Of a stretch of DNA of 62,848 bases, positions 1-6,390 are shown one piece after another (within the stretch, counting starts at the first letter, position 1; the number at the start of each line of letters is the position of its first letter). A model generated the notes under the pieces. The model searched no databases. It saw only the letters and a list, made by a program, of their open reading frames with translations, and was not told the DNA's origin. A program made the translations under genes and the position numbers. Location: assembly GCF_002157355.1 (NCBI RefSeq), contig NZ_LYMK01000042.1, positions 1 to 62,848 of the forward strand, in the 5' to 3' direction. This DNA is from Variovorax sp. JS1663 (GTDB taxonomy: Bacteria; Pseudomonadota; Gammaproteobacteria; Burkholderiales; Burkholderiaceae_C).

Positions 1-86
1 TGAAATCAACGATCTACCAACACCACCTCCGCGCCAGTGCTAGCTTTTCGTACCGTCACTTATTGCACTGAAAACGAGGAGACCCC
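1..86 (+). mobile_element. IS1071 right-end fragment (terminal inverted repeat)
   Basis: Read on the minus strand from position 86, the sequence begins GGGGTCTCCTCGTTTTCAGT, which I recognise from memory as the terminus of the IS1071 inverted repeat (Tn3 family, about 110 bp). The backbone with oriV follows directly. The other window end holds part of a Tn3-family transposase in the same orientation, so one 5'-truncated IS1071 probably bridges the two ends, with most of its tnpA absent here. The identification rests on memory of the terminus. Confidence 0.75.
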
Positions 87-239
87 TCACCGGGCCGGTG
101 GCCCTCGCCGCTGGGCTTTGCGGCCCTGACGGGCCTTCCTGGCCCGTTTCCGGGGCCTTCCCTGCCCTGCCCTACCGGCGCGGCCGTTGTGGACAGTTTC
201 GGGACAAGTCGGCCGAGGCCGGCCGGCGCAGCCCTGACG
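87..239. other. GC-rich spacer before oriV
   Basis: Between the IS1071 end and the first iteron I see only GC-rich sequence with short GGCC-containing repeats. No coding frame resembles a known protein. It is probably the distal part of the IncP-1 origin region. Confidence 0.4.
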
Positions 240-517
240 TTGACACTTGAGGGGCAGCGGGGCCGGCGCGATGTTGACACTTGGGGGGCAGCGGCCGATT
301 TCGGCCTGGTCGAGCCGTCCAGGCGGCCGCCGAGGCGGCCTAAGTGCCTGATCGGCATGGAGTTATCCACCGAAGTTGTGGATAACCCTGTTAGGAACCC
401 TGCCCCGGTATTGACACTTGAGGGGCGGCCCTACTGACACTTGAGGGGCGCGGTTCTTGACACTTGAGGGGCAGCGTATTGACACATGGGGGGCTTATCC
501 ATTGACACTTGAGGGGC
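240..517 (+). other. oriV: oriV: TrfA-binding iterons and DnaA boxes
   Basis: Vegetative replication origin of an IncP-1 plasmid. Copies of the 16-bp iteron TTGACACTTGAGGGGC, exact or with one to three changes, start at 240, 274, 411, 434, 457, 479 and 502. The last five are spaced 22-23 bp, about two helical turns, and all point the same way. TrfA is known to bind these to open the origin. Between the two groups lie inverted DnaA boxes, TTATCCAC at 363-370 and its mirror in 376-386. An AT-rich stretch follows at 555-640. The iterons match trfA at 60314. Confidence 0.95.
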
Positions 518-554
518 GGCCTCTTCGCGCTTTTCCTTGGCGTGACAACGGTTT

Positions 555-640
555 ACGCGCGTTTTTCGGTCATGCTAACCAGGTTTTTAACCGTCTTTAT
601 AACCTTTTTATATAACCAGGTAGTTTTAACCAGAGGCTGG
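555..640. other. AT-rich DNA-unwinding region of oriV
   Basis: This stretch next to the iterons is far richer in A+T than its surroundings, with runs such as TTTTTATATAACC and repeated AACCAGGT/TTTTAACC blocks. In IncP-1 origins the AT-rich segment beside the iterons is where strands open. No gene is present. Confidence 0.7.
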
Positions 641-1064
641 CGAAAAAAACGGCAACACGGCCCAAGCTACCGCGCAGCATGACCGGCCGCCGAAGGGGGG
701 AAACCCCCCTTCTCGATCCCACCCGGCCGCAAGCGGCCTCCCATCCCCCCAGGGGCTACGCCCCTCGGCCGCCTTGCGGCCTCACCCCACAATGGAGCGC
801 CTTCGGCGCTACGGCTTAGGAGAGCCAGGCGCAAGCGCCTGGCGGAAGGCAGTAAGTTCGAGAGCTTGCGAGGGGGCAAAGCCCCCTCACACTCCCCAAC
901 CAGGTCGCCGCGGTTCGACCGGCCGCGCGATCCTCAAGCATCGCAGCAGCTCCACCGCCGCAGGTTTTACGCCAAGGAAGGGGGTCGGCCAGCTCGGCCG
1001 GTGGCGCGGAAAGCGCCCCTCAAGTGTCAATGAAACGTGAGACGCGGGGCCAGGCCCGCGCCGA
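641..1064. other. Non-coding region with hairpins and one inverted iteron
   Basis: About 420 bp without a credible gene. There is a C/G hairpin near 695-710 and several GC-rich inverted repeats between 720 and 900. A single iteron in opposite orientation lies at 1015-1030 (reverse complement of TTGACACTTGAGGGGC). Detached iterons are known in IncP-1 plasmids and are thought to titrate TrfA or couple origins. Confidence 0.6.
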
Positions 1065-1346
1065 TCACAAGCCGAGTTCGGAGTGAGAGCCGAGGCGCAC
1101 CAGGCGCAGCGTGTCGGCGTCGGGCTTCTGGTAGATCAGCACCAGGTCGGGCTTGACGTGGCAATCCCGGTGATCCTTCCAGTCCCCGGTCAGCGCGTGG
1201 TCGCGGTGCCGAGGTTCCAGCGGCTGGTCGTCGGCGAGCGCGACCAGGACGGGCACCAGGTCGGCGTCGAGCGTGGCCCGGTGCTGCCCTTTCGCCTCGC
1301 GCTTGTAGTCGCGCTTGAACTGGCCGGTGCGCTCAATCTGCCGCAT
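1065..1346 (-). CDS. RelE/YafQ-family toxin
   Basis: A 93-residue protein of the RelE/YafQ mRNA-interferase family. It opens with a basic segment (RTGQFKRDYKRE). Its C-terminal half carries the family pattern HALTGDWKDHRDCHVKPDLVLIY, split here only for reading, with the conserved LTGDW and late His/Asp residues. Such toxins cleave ribosome-bound mRNA and are held inactive by the partner antitoxin. The start overlaps the antitoxin stop by 14 bp, the usual antitoxin-first order. On IncP-1 plasmids this pair sits beside oriV and presumably acts in post-segregational stability. I am sure of the family but not of a gene name. Confidence 0.85.
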   Translation of the reverse strand: MRQIERTGQFKRDYKREAKGQHRATLDADLVPVLVALADDQPLEPRHRDHALTGDWKDHRDCHVKPDLVLIYQKPDADTLRLVRLGSHSELGL

Positions 1347-1596
1347 GCAGATCGGCCATCAGATCGTTGACGGTGGCGAAGCGCGGCAGCTTGCCCTTGC
1401 GGGCTTCCTTCATCGCCTCGATGGTGGTGGCGTTCGGAATCAGCGGCTCGAAGGGCAGCGCCTTGTCCTGGGCCACCTTCGTGAGCAGCAGCCGCACCGC
1501 GTCGGACACGGTAAGGCCCATCGCGGCCAGGACGGCCGCCGCTTCTTCCTTGATCGCGCCGTCGATGCGCGTTTGTACGAGCTGGTTTGCAGCCAT
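1333..1596 (-). CDS. RelB/DinJ-family antitoxin
   Basis: An 87-residue antitoxin. The N-terminal half is a ribbon-helix-helix DNA-binding module (VQTRIDGAIKEEAAAVLAAM, then LTVSDAVRLLLTKVA). The C-terminal tail would wrap the toxin encoded downstream. The ATG at 1596 is preceded by GGAG at good spacing. It is expected to repress its own operon. A palindrome lies just upstream at 1623-1635, where an RHH dimer could bind. Confidence 0.85.
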   Translation of the reverse strand: MAANQLVQTRIDGAIKEEAAAVLAAMGLTVSDAVRLLLTKVAQDKALPFEPLIPNATTIEAMKEARKGKLPRFATVNDLMADLHAAD

Positions 1597-1622
1597 GATT
1601 GGTTCTCCGGTTGGGTTCGTGA

Positions 1623-1635
1623 ATTACATTGTAAT
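1623..1635. promoter_or_regulatory. Palindrome upstream of antitoxin gene (candidate operator)
   Basis: ATTACATTGTAAT is a 13-bp palindrome about 27 bp upstream of the antitoxin start. Its position and symmetry suit autoregulation by the RHH antitoxin. This is inferred from position only. Confidence 0.5.
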
Positions 1636-1658
1636 GCACGCCAAGGGAAAGGGCAAGG

Positions 1659-1717
1659 TTTAGCGGCTAAAACGTTTAGCTAAAGTGCTTGACGATTAGG
1701 ACATTTTGCCCTAATAT
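1659..1717 (+). promoter_or_regulatory. klcA promoter with KorB, KorA and KorC operators
   Basis: In order: KorB operator TTTAGCGGCTAAA (1659-1671), KorA operator GTTTAGCTAAAG (1674-1685), -35 TTGACG (1689-1694), 17-bp spacer, -10 TAATAT (1712-1717). A KorC-type inverted repeat TTAGGACATTTTGCCCTAA lies across the spacer and -10. This triple control is characteristic of IncP-1 klc/kle promoters. Confidence 0.9.
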
Positions 1718-1768
1718 AGCACTTGAAGGCCGGGCATTTCGCCCAGGTCAACTACCGGAGAAAGTCCG

Positions 1769-2197
1769 ATGAACACCCAAGAGCAACCCGTTACCGCTTC
1801 CCTGGTCGCCGAGGCCCAGCGCCTCGACTTCCTGCCCGCCTACTTCGGCCCGCGTCTGATGATGCGCGGCGAGGCCCTGGTGTATGCCTGGCTTCGCCGG
1901 CTCTGCGAACGCTACAGCGGCGCGTATTGGCACTACTACACCTTGTCGGACGGCGGTTTTTACATGGCCCCCGACCTGGCCGACCGCCTGGAGATCGAGG
2001 TGGACGGCAACGGCTTCCGAGGCGAGTTGTCGGCCGACGCCGCCGGCATTGTCGCAACCCTGTTCGCGCTGGGTCAGCTCGCGGCCGAGGCCGCCGACAC
2101 GGACGCCGGCGATGCCCTGATCGACCGCTATCACTTCCTGCGCGGCTTCGCAGCCAGCCACGCCGAGGCGGCCGCGATCTACCGGGCTATTGACTGA
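1769..2197 (+). CDS. klcA: KlcA, ArdB-like antirestriction protein
   Basis: A 142-residue protein of the KlcA/ArdB family. The family lets incoming plasmid DNA escape type I restriction through a mechanism that does not mimic DNA. Recognisable features are the N-terminal FLPAYFGPR and the central YWHYYTLSDGGFYMAP block with conserved aromatic residues. Length matches the family. The ATG follows ACCGGAG. It is the first gene of the klc operon, driven by the triple-controlled promoter at 1659-1717, so it should be expressed briefly on entry before Kor repressors accumulate. Confidence 0.93.
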   Translation: MNTQEQPVTASLVAEAQRLDFLPAYFGPRLMMRGEALVYAWLRRLCERYSGAYWHYYTLSDGGFYMAPDLADRLEIEVDGNGFRGELSADAAGIVATLFALGQLAAEAADTDAGDALIDRYHFLRGFAASHAEAAAIYRAID

Positions 2198-2241
2198 TGA
2201 GGGGCGGCCCCGGCTTCGGCCGGGGCTTCCAGGAGGCGACC

Positions 2242-2460
2242 ATGACCAGGAACAACGCTCCCCAGGCACCGACGAACAGCTACGCGACGGACGGCAAGTG
2301 CCACAACGCCGAGCCGGGCACCTACGGCCACGAATGCGGCAAGCCGGCCGCATGGATCGGCACGAACCACAAGGGGTTCAGCTCGGGATTCTGCGACGAC
2401 TGAAAGCGCCACGGCTACGAAGCCCGCGACGTGATCGCGTGGCGGCGTGCTGACACTTGA
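2242..2460 (+). pseudogene. Small Cys-rich protein gene interrupted by in-frame TGA
   Basis: A strong ribosome binding site (AGGAGG) precedes ATG 2242. The first 53 codons give a protein with spaced cysteines (GKCHNAEPGTYGHECGKPA ... GFCDD) that look like a small zinc ribbon. A TGA at 2401-2403 stops it. Reading on in the same frame gives KRHGYEARDVIAWRRADT to a second stop at 2458-2460. If the TGA were TGC, the text would read CDDCKRHGYEA, supplying the missing fourth Cys of a CxxC knuckle. I infer a nonsense mutation in a 72-residue gene, or a shortened 53-residue product. Function is unknown; it lies between klcA and klcB. Confidence 0.55.
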
Positions 2461-2465
2461 GGGGC
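2450..2465 (+). repeat. Solitary TrfA iteron upstream of klcB
   Basis: CTGACACTTGAGGGGC matches the oriV iteron with one change and lies about 2 kb from oriV, just before klcB. It also supplies the stop codon of the small Cys-rich gene. Confidence 0.85.
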
Positions 2466-2471
2466 CGGCCG

Positions 2472-3680
2472 ATGGCGAAGAAACGCAAGACGCCGGCCCA
2501 GCCGGGCCAGGACTGGAACGCGCCGGCGGCCGAGCTGCTGGCCGAGCTGCCCACCGACCGCGACGAGCTGCTGGCCGCCGCCGTGGCGGCCGTGGTGGAG
2601 ATCGACGCGGCGATCATGCGCGGTGACGGTGCGGCCGCCGAGGCGGCCAGCGACCGATACGAGGCCGTCATCTGGAAGATGAACGGCGGAACGCACGTGG
2701 GCAGCATGGCCGACCACGACGCGCCCGGCCAGGTCATCGAGCGCCATTGCGCGGCGGTGCCTGGCGACGTGCCCTTGTGGGGCCAGCGCGGCCAGTTCCT
2801 GGTCGCGGATGGCGACATGCGCGCCCTGGTGGAGTACGAGGCCGGCTACGGCGGGCCGCTGGGTGCCCACTTCCAGTTCCACGTCATCGACCTGGACAGG
2901 CCGTTTATCTCCGAAACGGGCTACCGCTCGCACTTCGACACGGCGCAGGGCTGCATGACGGTGGACGAGGTTGCGCGCGGCATCCTGGCTGCGCAGCGAG
3001 CCGAGAAGAAGCGCCCGGTGATGGTCGAGGCCAGCTACCGCGACCGCCTGGCCGATGCTCCCCTGCCCGCTTGGCTGGCCGGCTTGGAGCCGCCGGCGCG
3101 GCGCGCACCGGCGACCGTCCTGGTGCCGCCGGGGTTCGTCCTGGTCGATGTGGTGCTGCCCTCGCATCGGGCCTTCATCGCCAGGCGCTGGGCGGCCGAG
3201 GCCGCGACCAGGATCAAGGCGGCCAGGGCCGCCGGGTTGGACGCCAAGGGAAAAATCACCGGCGCAGGCCCGGAGCGAGATCCCGCATCGCCAGAAACGA
3301 CGATGACCTGCAGCATCGTCAAAGCCGACGATGCCGAGCCGGGCGAGGGCGGGCCTGTATCGCCGGAAACAACGATGCCGCGAGCGAGCGCGGCAACCTG
3401 CAGCATCGCCAGGAATGGCGATGGAGGCCCGGCCGACCTGGTGGAGTTCAAGCCCGGCCAGCGGTGCGAGATCGTGAGCGTCCATCACCCGGTTTTCGAC
3501 CGCTACATCGGCAAGCGCATCATCATCGTGAAGGTGCATCCCGACACCCGCCAGGTGTGGGCGCACGACGACAGGCCGGTAACGTACAAGACCAATCGCG
3601 CAGGCCGGCGCGTGGTCGATTCAGACCCGAGCTGCATCCAGTCGATCTACGGCTTCGACCAGTTGCGGCTTATCACTTGA
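2472..3680 (+). CDS. klcB: KlcB, IncP-1 klc operon protein
   Basis: A 402-residue protein from ATG 2472 (MAKKRKTP), matching KlcB of the IncP-1 klc operon; its biochemical role is not established. A segment near residues 217-255 (VLVPPGFVLVDVVLPSHRAF, then IARRWAAEA) resembles the C-terminal dimerisation part of KorA and TrbA. The following stretch, codons for about residues 270-315, is built from palindromic CATCG...CGATG repeats. These read as low-complexity sequence, so this linker probably grew by repeat insertion. The C-terminal 90 residues are conserved-looking and not repetitive. Confidence 0.8.
   Translation: MAKKRKTPAQPGQDWNAPAAELLAELPTDRDELLAAAVAAVVEIDAAIMRGDGAAAEAASDRYEAVIWKMNGGTHVGSMADHDAPGQVIERHCAAVPGDVPLWGQRGQFLVADGDMRALVEYEAGYGGPLGAHFQFHVIDLDRPFISETGYRSHFDTAQGCMTVDEVARGILAAQRAEKKRPVMVEASYRDRLADAPLPAWLAGLEPPARRAPATVLVPPGFVLVDVVLPSHRAFIARRWAAEAATRIKAARAAGLDAKGKITGAGPERDPASPETTMTCSIVKADDAEPGEGGPVSPETTMPRASAATCSIARNGDGGPADLVEFKPGQRCEIVSVHHPVFDRYIGKRIIIVKVHPDTRQVWAHDDRPVTYKTNRAGRRVVDSDPSCIQSIYGFDQLRLIT
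3285..3424. repeat. CATCG-N-CGATG palindromic repeats inside klcB
   Basis: Four imperfect palindromes of the type GCATCGCCA-N-TGGCGATG occur within 140 bp, starting near 3285, 3313, 3358 and 3402. One is preceded by CTGCAG. The same family recurs at 9879-10046, 24059-24276, 45648-45766 and 61588-61611. Confidence 0.8.
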
Positions 3681-3696
3681 CCAGGAGAACGAACGA

Positions 3697-3954
3697 ATGA
3701 CGAACGACGCCAATATCCGGCTGGAGTGCTTGAAGCCGGCCGAACGCTGGGCGCAACCGACCGGCGAGGAAGTCCGAGAGGTGCTGCGCCTGGCCGGGTT
3801 CAGCGGCAGCAAGGCCGCGAAGGCGCTGGGGCTGGGCGCGAAGGGCGACCGCACGATCCGCCGCTGGATCGGCGAGGACACCCCGATTCCCTATGCGGCA
3901 TGGGCGATCCTGTGCGACCAGGCCGGGCTGGGCGTGATCTGGAAAGAGGATTGA
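3697..3954 (+). CDS. korC: KorC transcriptional repressor
   Basis: An 85-residue DNA-binding protein identical in size and layout to IncP-1 KorC, which represses the klcA and kle promoters. A helix-turn-helix is visible at about residues 30-55 (VLRLAGFSGSKAAKALGLGA ... TIRRWIGED). The start follows CCAGGAGAACGA. Its target inverted repeat (TTAGGGCATTTTGCCCTAA type) overlaps the -10 elements at 1712 and 4055, on either side of the gene. Confidence 0.93.
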   Translation: MTNDANIRLECLKPAERWAQPTGEEVREVLRLAGFSGSKAAKALGLGAKGDRTIRRWIGEDTPIPYAAWAILCDQAGLGVIWKED

Positions 3955-3969
3955 CGCCAAGGGAAAGGT

Positions 3970-4060
3970 TTTAGCGGCTAAAGTTTAGCCTTCGGATTCC
4001 GGTAAAGCGAAAAAAGTTTAGCTAAAGTGCTTGACAGGTTAGGGCATTTTGCCCTAATAT
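3970..4060 (+). promoter_or_regulatory. kleA promoter with KorB, KorA and KorC operators
   Basis: KorB operator TTTAGCGGCTAAA (3970-3982), KorA operator GTTTAGCTAAAG (4016-4027), -35 TTGACA (4031-4036), 18-bp spacer, -10 TAATAT (4055-4060), with KorC repeat TTAGGGCATTTTGCCCTAA at 4039-4057. From the KorA site to the start codon, the sequence nearly duplicates the klcA promoter and leader. Confidence 0.9.
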
Positions 4061-4111
4061 AGCACTTGAAGGCCGGGCACATTGCCCAGGTCAACTACCG
4101 GAGAAAGTCCG

Positions 4112-4348
4112 ATGAGCGACAACAAGATTATGCCCTGGATTGACGAGCTGGAGGGCGCGGCAGCGACCGACTTCCCGGCCCGCCGTGACGAGATCGCGGC
4201 CATGATGGCCGAGGCGGCCGAGCTGGTGTGCAAAGCCGAGGAACTGCGCGGCAAGGCGTACTTCGCCGGATGCTCCCTGGAGGGGCAGGCCAAGGGCCAT
4301 TGGTCGATGGAAGCCGTCGAGCAGGCCAAGCGCCGGGCCGGCTGGTAA
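4112..4348 (+). CDS. kleA: KleA
   Basis: A 78-residue acidic, helical protein starting MSDNKIMPWIDEL, matching KleA of IncP-1 plasmids. The kle genes are co-regulated with replication and partition functions and help stable maintenance in some hosts; the exact role is unresolved. The ATG is chosen because it follows ACCGGAGAAAGTCCG, the same leader as klcA. Ala/Glu heptad-like runs at residues 15-45 suggest a coiled coil. Confidence 0.9.
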   Translation: MSDNKIMPWIDELEGAAATDFPARRDEIAAMMAEAAELVCKAEELRGKAYFAGCSLEGQAKGHWSMEAVEQAKRRAGW

Positions 4349-4354
4349 GAGCAC

Positions 4355-4462
4355 ATGGCCCGGTCGGCAACGGCCGGGCCTATCGAGGACGCCAAGAAGG
4401 AGTATTGCGTGAGCCGAGGCAAGATCAAGGGCGGCCCCAGGTGGAGGAACGCCCCGGAGTGA
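4355..4462 (+). CDS. Possible KleB-like short peptide
   Basis: A 35-codon frame (MARSATAGPIEDAKKEYC ... RWRNAPE) starts 6 bp after kleA, with an alternative GTG at 4411. Its position corresponds to kleB in other IncP-1 plasmids, but it is very short and I cannot confirm homology. It may be a remnant. Confidence 0.35.
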   Translation: MARSATAGPIEDAKKEYCVSRGKIKGGPRWRNAPE

Positions 4463-4556
4463 TCCGGGGCGCTTGGCCTGGTGCTGGCACACCGTAACCA
4501 TGCTTCCGAGTGGGAGCACCCAGCATTCAACACGTAAGCGCGTGGAGGGTCAAGCT

Positions 4557-4883
4557 ATGTCCAACATCATCAAGTTCCCCAAGGAGATCGAGCAGCCCGC
4601 CGCGCCCGCGCCGGTGGAGCCTGCCGCCGCGTCTGCTGCCCCCAACAAGGCCCCCGGTGCTGGCCTGCTGGCCGGCCTGGTCAAGTTCGTATGGGTGGCG
4701 ACCGTGCTGGTCTGGCCGATCCTCAAGTGGGTGCTGTCGATTGCCACCTTCTTCCAGTTCGTGCGGATGCTCTACCACTGGAACACGCCTGGCGTGTATG
4801 CCGGTTGGTCGTTCCTGGCGTACTTCGCGGTGCTGACCGCGATCACCTACTTCGTTTCGATCTACAAGCCGAAGGGGCTTTGA
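4557..4883 (+). CDS. kleE: KleE, membrane protein
   Basis: A 108-residue protein starting MSNIIKFPKEIEQPAAP. A Pro/Ala-rich cytoplasmic segment (residues 10-38) precedes two predicted membrane helices (about 40-65, GLVKFVWVATVLVWPILKWV, and 82-103, FLAYFAVLTAITYFVSIY). Sequence and position identify it as KleE. The family is found only on IncP-type plasmids and its function is unknown. The start follows GGAGGGTCAAGCT. kleF follows after a single base. Confidence 0.9.
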   Translation: MSNIIKFPKEIEQPAAPAPVEPAAASAAPNKAPGAGLLAGLVKFVWVATVLVWPILKWVLSIATFFQFVRMLYHWNTPGVYAGWSFLAYFAVLTAITYFVSIYKPKGL

Positions 4884-4884
4884 C

Positions 4885-5214
4885 ATGAAAAAACAGACCC
4901 TACCCTACCCGCCGGGATTCGTGGAGCCGAACACCGGCCGGGTGGCCGTCCTGGTGCGCGAGTACGCGGCCAGCGACTTGAACGGCGATGCGCCGGCCTA
5001 TTGGTACAGCGCGCAATCCGAGGAATGGGGCCTTGACCCCTGGCGACTGGTGGAAGGCGTCGATCCGCACACCGCCGGCGGTCAGTTCGACGTGTGCTTT
5101 GCCAACGGTTCGAGCCGCACGGTCGGCCCGCTGATGACGTTCTTCATGAGTGCCGCTGACGCGGCCAGGTTGAACGCCAAGAAAGAAGATCACGCGCCCA
5201 TTTTTAGCCGCTAA
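4885..5214 (+). CDS. kleF: KleF
   Basis: A 109-residue soluble protein placed as KleF by position and sequence (MKKQTLPYPPGFVEPNTG). It begins right after kleE (stop 4883) and is presumably translationally coupled. The KorB operator of the next operon overlaps its last codons (5203-5215). No catalytic motif is visible and its role is unknown. Confidence 0.85.
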   Translation: MKKQTLPYPPGFVEPNTGRVAVLVREYAASDLNGDAPAYWYSAQSEEWGLDPWRLVEGVDPHTAGGQFDVCFANGSSRTVGPLMTFFMSAADAARLNAKKEDHAPIFSR

Positions 5215-5248
5215 AACGCTTGACGCGGGCGGCGAGTTTAGCTAAACT
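5203..5248 (+). promoter_or_regulatory. korA promoter with KorB and KorA operators
   Basis: KorB operator TTTAGCCGCTAAA (5203-5215), -35 TTGACG (5220-5225), 17-bp spacer, -10 TAAACT (5243-5248). The -10 overlaps the perfect KorA operator GTTTAGCTAAAC (5236-5247). This is the autoregulated central control promoter of IncP-1 plasmids. Confidence 0.92.
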
Positions 5249-5320
5249 TCTGCACATGGTCGGCGGCTGGCACCGCCTTTTGTTCAACAACCGGGTGTGG
5301 AGTTTATATGGGTGTTCTCC

Positions 5321-5629
5321 ATGAAGAAACGGCTAACCGAAGCCCAATTCCAGGCGGCGATCAAGGGCCTGGAGATCGGGCAACAGACCATCGACATAGC
5401 GCGCGGCGTGCTGGTTGATGGAAGGCCCCAGGCCGAGTTTGTGGCCTCGCTGGGGCTGACCAAGGGGGCGGTATCGCAAGCGGTCAGCCGCGTGTGGGCA
5501 GTGGCGGGGGAAGTGCTCCCGCAGGGCTTCGAGCGGGTGACGGCGGTACTGCCGGAGCATCAAGCGTTCATCGTCAAGCGTTGGGAAGCCGACGCCAAGG
5601 GAAAGAGGAAACAGGAACCCAACTCATGA
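5321..5629 (+). CDS. korA: KorA global repressor
   Basis: A 102-residue repressor. It has an N-terminal helix-turn-helix around residues 40-62 (LGLTKGAVSQAVSRVW) and a C-terminal dimerisation module (VLPEHQAFIVKRWEADAKGK). It binds GTTTAGCTAAAC at its own promoter and at trfA, klcA, kleA and (variant) kfrA, acting cooperatively with KorB. The start is the ATG at 5321, giving the usual KorA length; an upstream ATG at 5308 is in the incC frame. The 3' end overlaps the incC start by 4 bp. Confidence 0.96.
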   Translation: MKKRLTEAQFQAAIKGLEIGQQTIDIARGVLVDGRPQAEFVASLGLTKGAVSQAVSRVWAVAGEVLPQGFERVTAVLPEHQAFIVKRWEADAKGKRKQEPNS

Positions 5630-6390
5630 AAACACTGGTCACGGCAATTCAGAAAGGCGGTCAAGGCAAGACGTTCGCAACCTGCCACCTGGCGTTCGAC
5701 TTCCAGGAGCGCGGCCTTCGGGTTGCAGTGATCGACCTGGACACCCAGGGCAATGCGAGCTGGACGCTGGCCGGCCACGACTCGGGCTATCCCGCCAGTC
5801 GCATGTTCACCGCCGGCGGCGACGAGCTGCGCGCCTGGTTCGCTGACCGGGAGGATGACGGCCTGGCGCTGATCGCGGCAGACGCCAACCTGGCGAACCT
5901 GGACAAGATGGAGCTTTCCCAGGCGGCCGCCGCGCTGCGGGCCAGTGTGGCCGCGCTGGGCGAGTTCTTCGACGTGTGCCTGATCGACACGGCCCCCTCC
6001 CTTGGCGTCGCCATGACGGCGGCCGTGCTGACGGCCGACTACATGCTGTCGCCCATCGAAATGGAGGCGTACAGCTTGCAGGGCATGAAGAAGATGGTCG
6101 CGGTCATCAGCAACCTGCGCAAGCAGAACCCCAAGCTGCGCTTCCTCGGCATGGTGCCGAACAAGGTGGACGCGCGGAAGCCGCGCCACGTCAACAACCT
6201 GGCGACGTTGCAGCAGGCATACCCGCAGCTCATCTTGCCGTTCAGCATCGGCGCGCGTGACAGCATCGCCGAGGCGCTGGGCGAGCAGATGCCGGTGTGG
6301 AAGATCAAGAAGACCGCCGCGCGGAAGGCCACCCAGGAGGTGCGTGCGCTGGCGGATTACGTGTTCACGAAGATGGAGATCGCGCAATGA
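5626..6390 (+). CDS. incC: IncC, ParA-family partition ATPase (short form IncC2)
   Basis: A 254-residue ParA-type ATPase that works with KorB to position plasmid copies and strengthens KorB repression. The deviant Walker A is KGGQGKT at residues 10-16; the Walker B region is DVCLIDTAPSLG. The start ATG overlaps the korA end. In RK2 a longer IncC1 starts just ahead of korA in this frame. Here that frame opens at ATG 5308 but meets TGA at 5416-5418, so only the short form seems encodable. Confidence 0.95.
   Translation: MKTLVTAIQKGGQGKTFATCHLAFDFQERGLRVAVIDLDTQGNASWTLAGHDSGYPASRMFTAGGDELRAWFADREDDGLALIAADANLANLDKMELSQAAAALRASVAALGEFFDVCLIDTAPSLGVAMTAAVLTADYMLSPIEMEAYSLQGMKKMVAVISNLRKQNPKLRFLGMVPNKVDARKPRHVNNLATLQQAYPQLILPFSIGARDSIAEALGEQMPVWKIKKTAARKATQEVRALADYVFTKMEIAQ

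Noticed and set aside
2401..2403. TGA as a selenocysteine codon in the small Cys-rich gene
   Set aside because: No selenocysteine insertion hairpin is apparent directly downstream and no selenoprotein of this type is known to me. A nonsense change from TGC is simpler.
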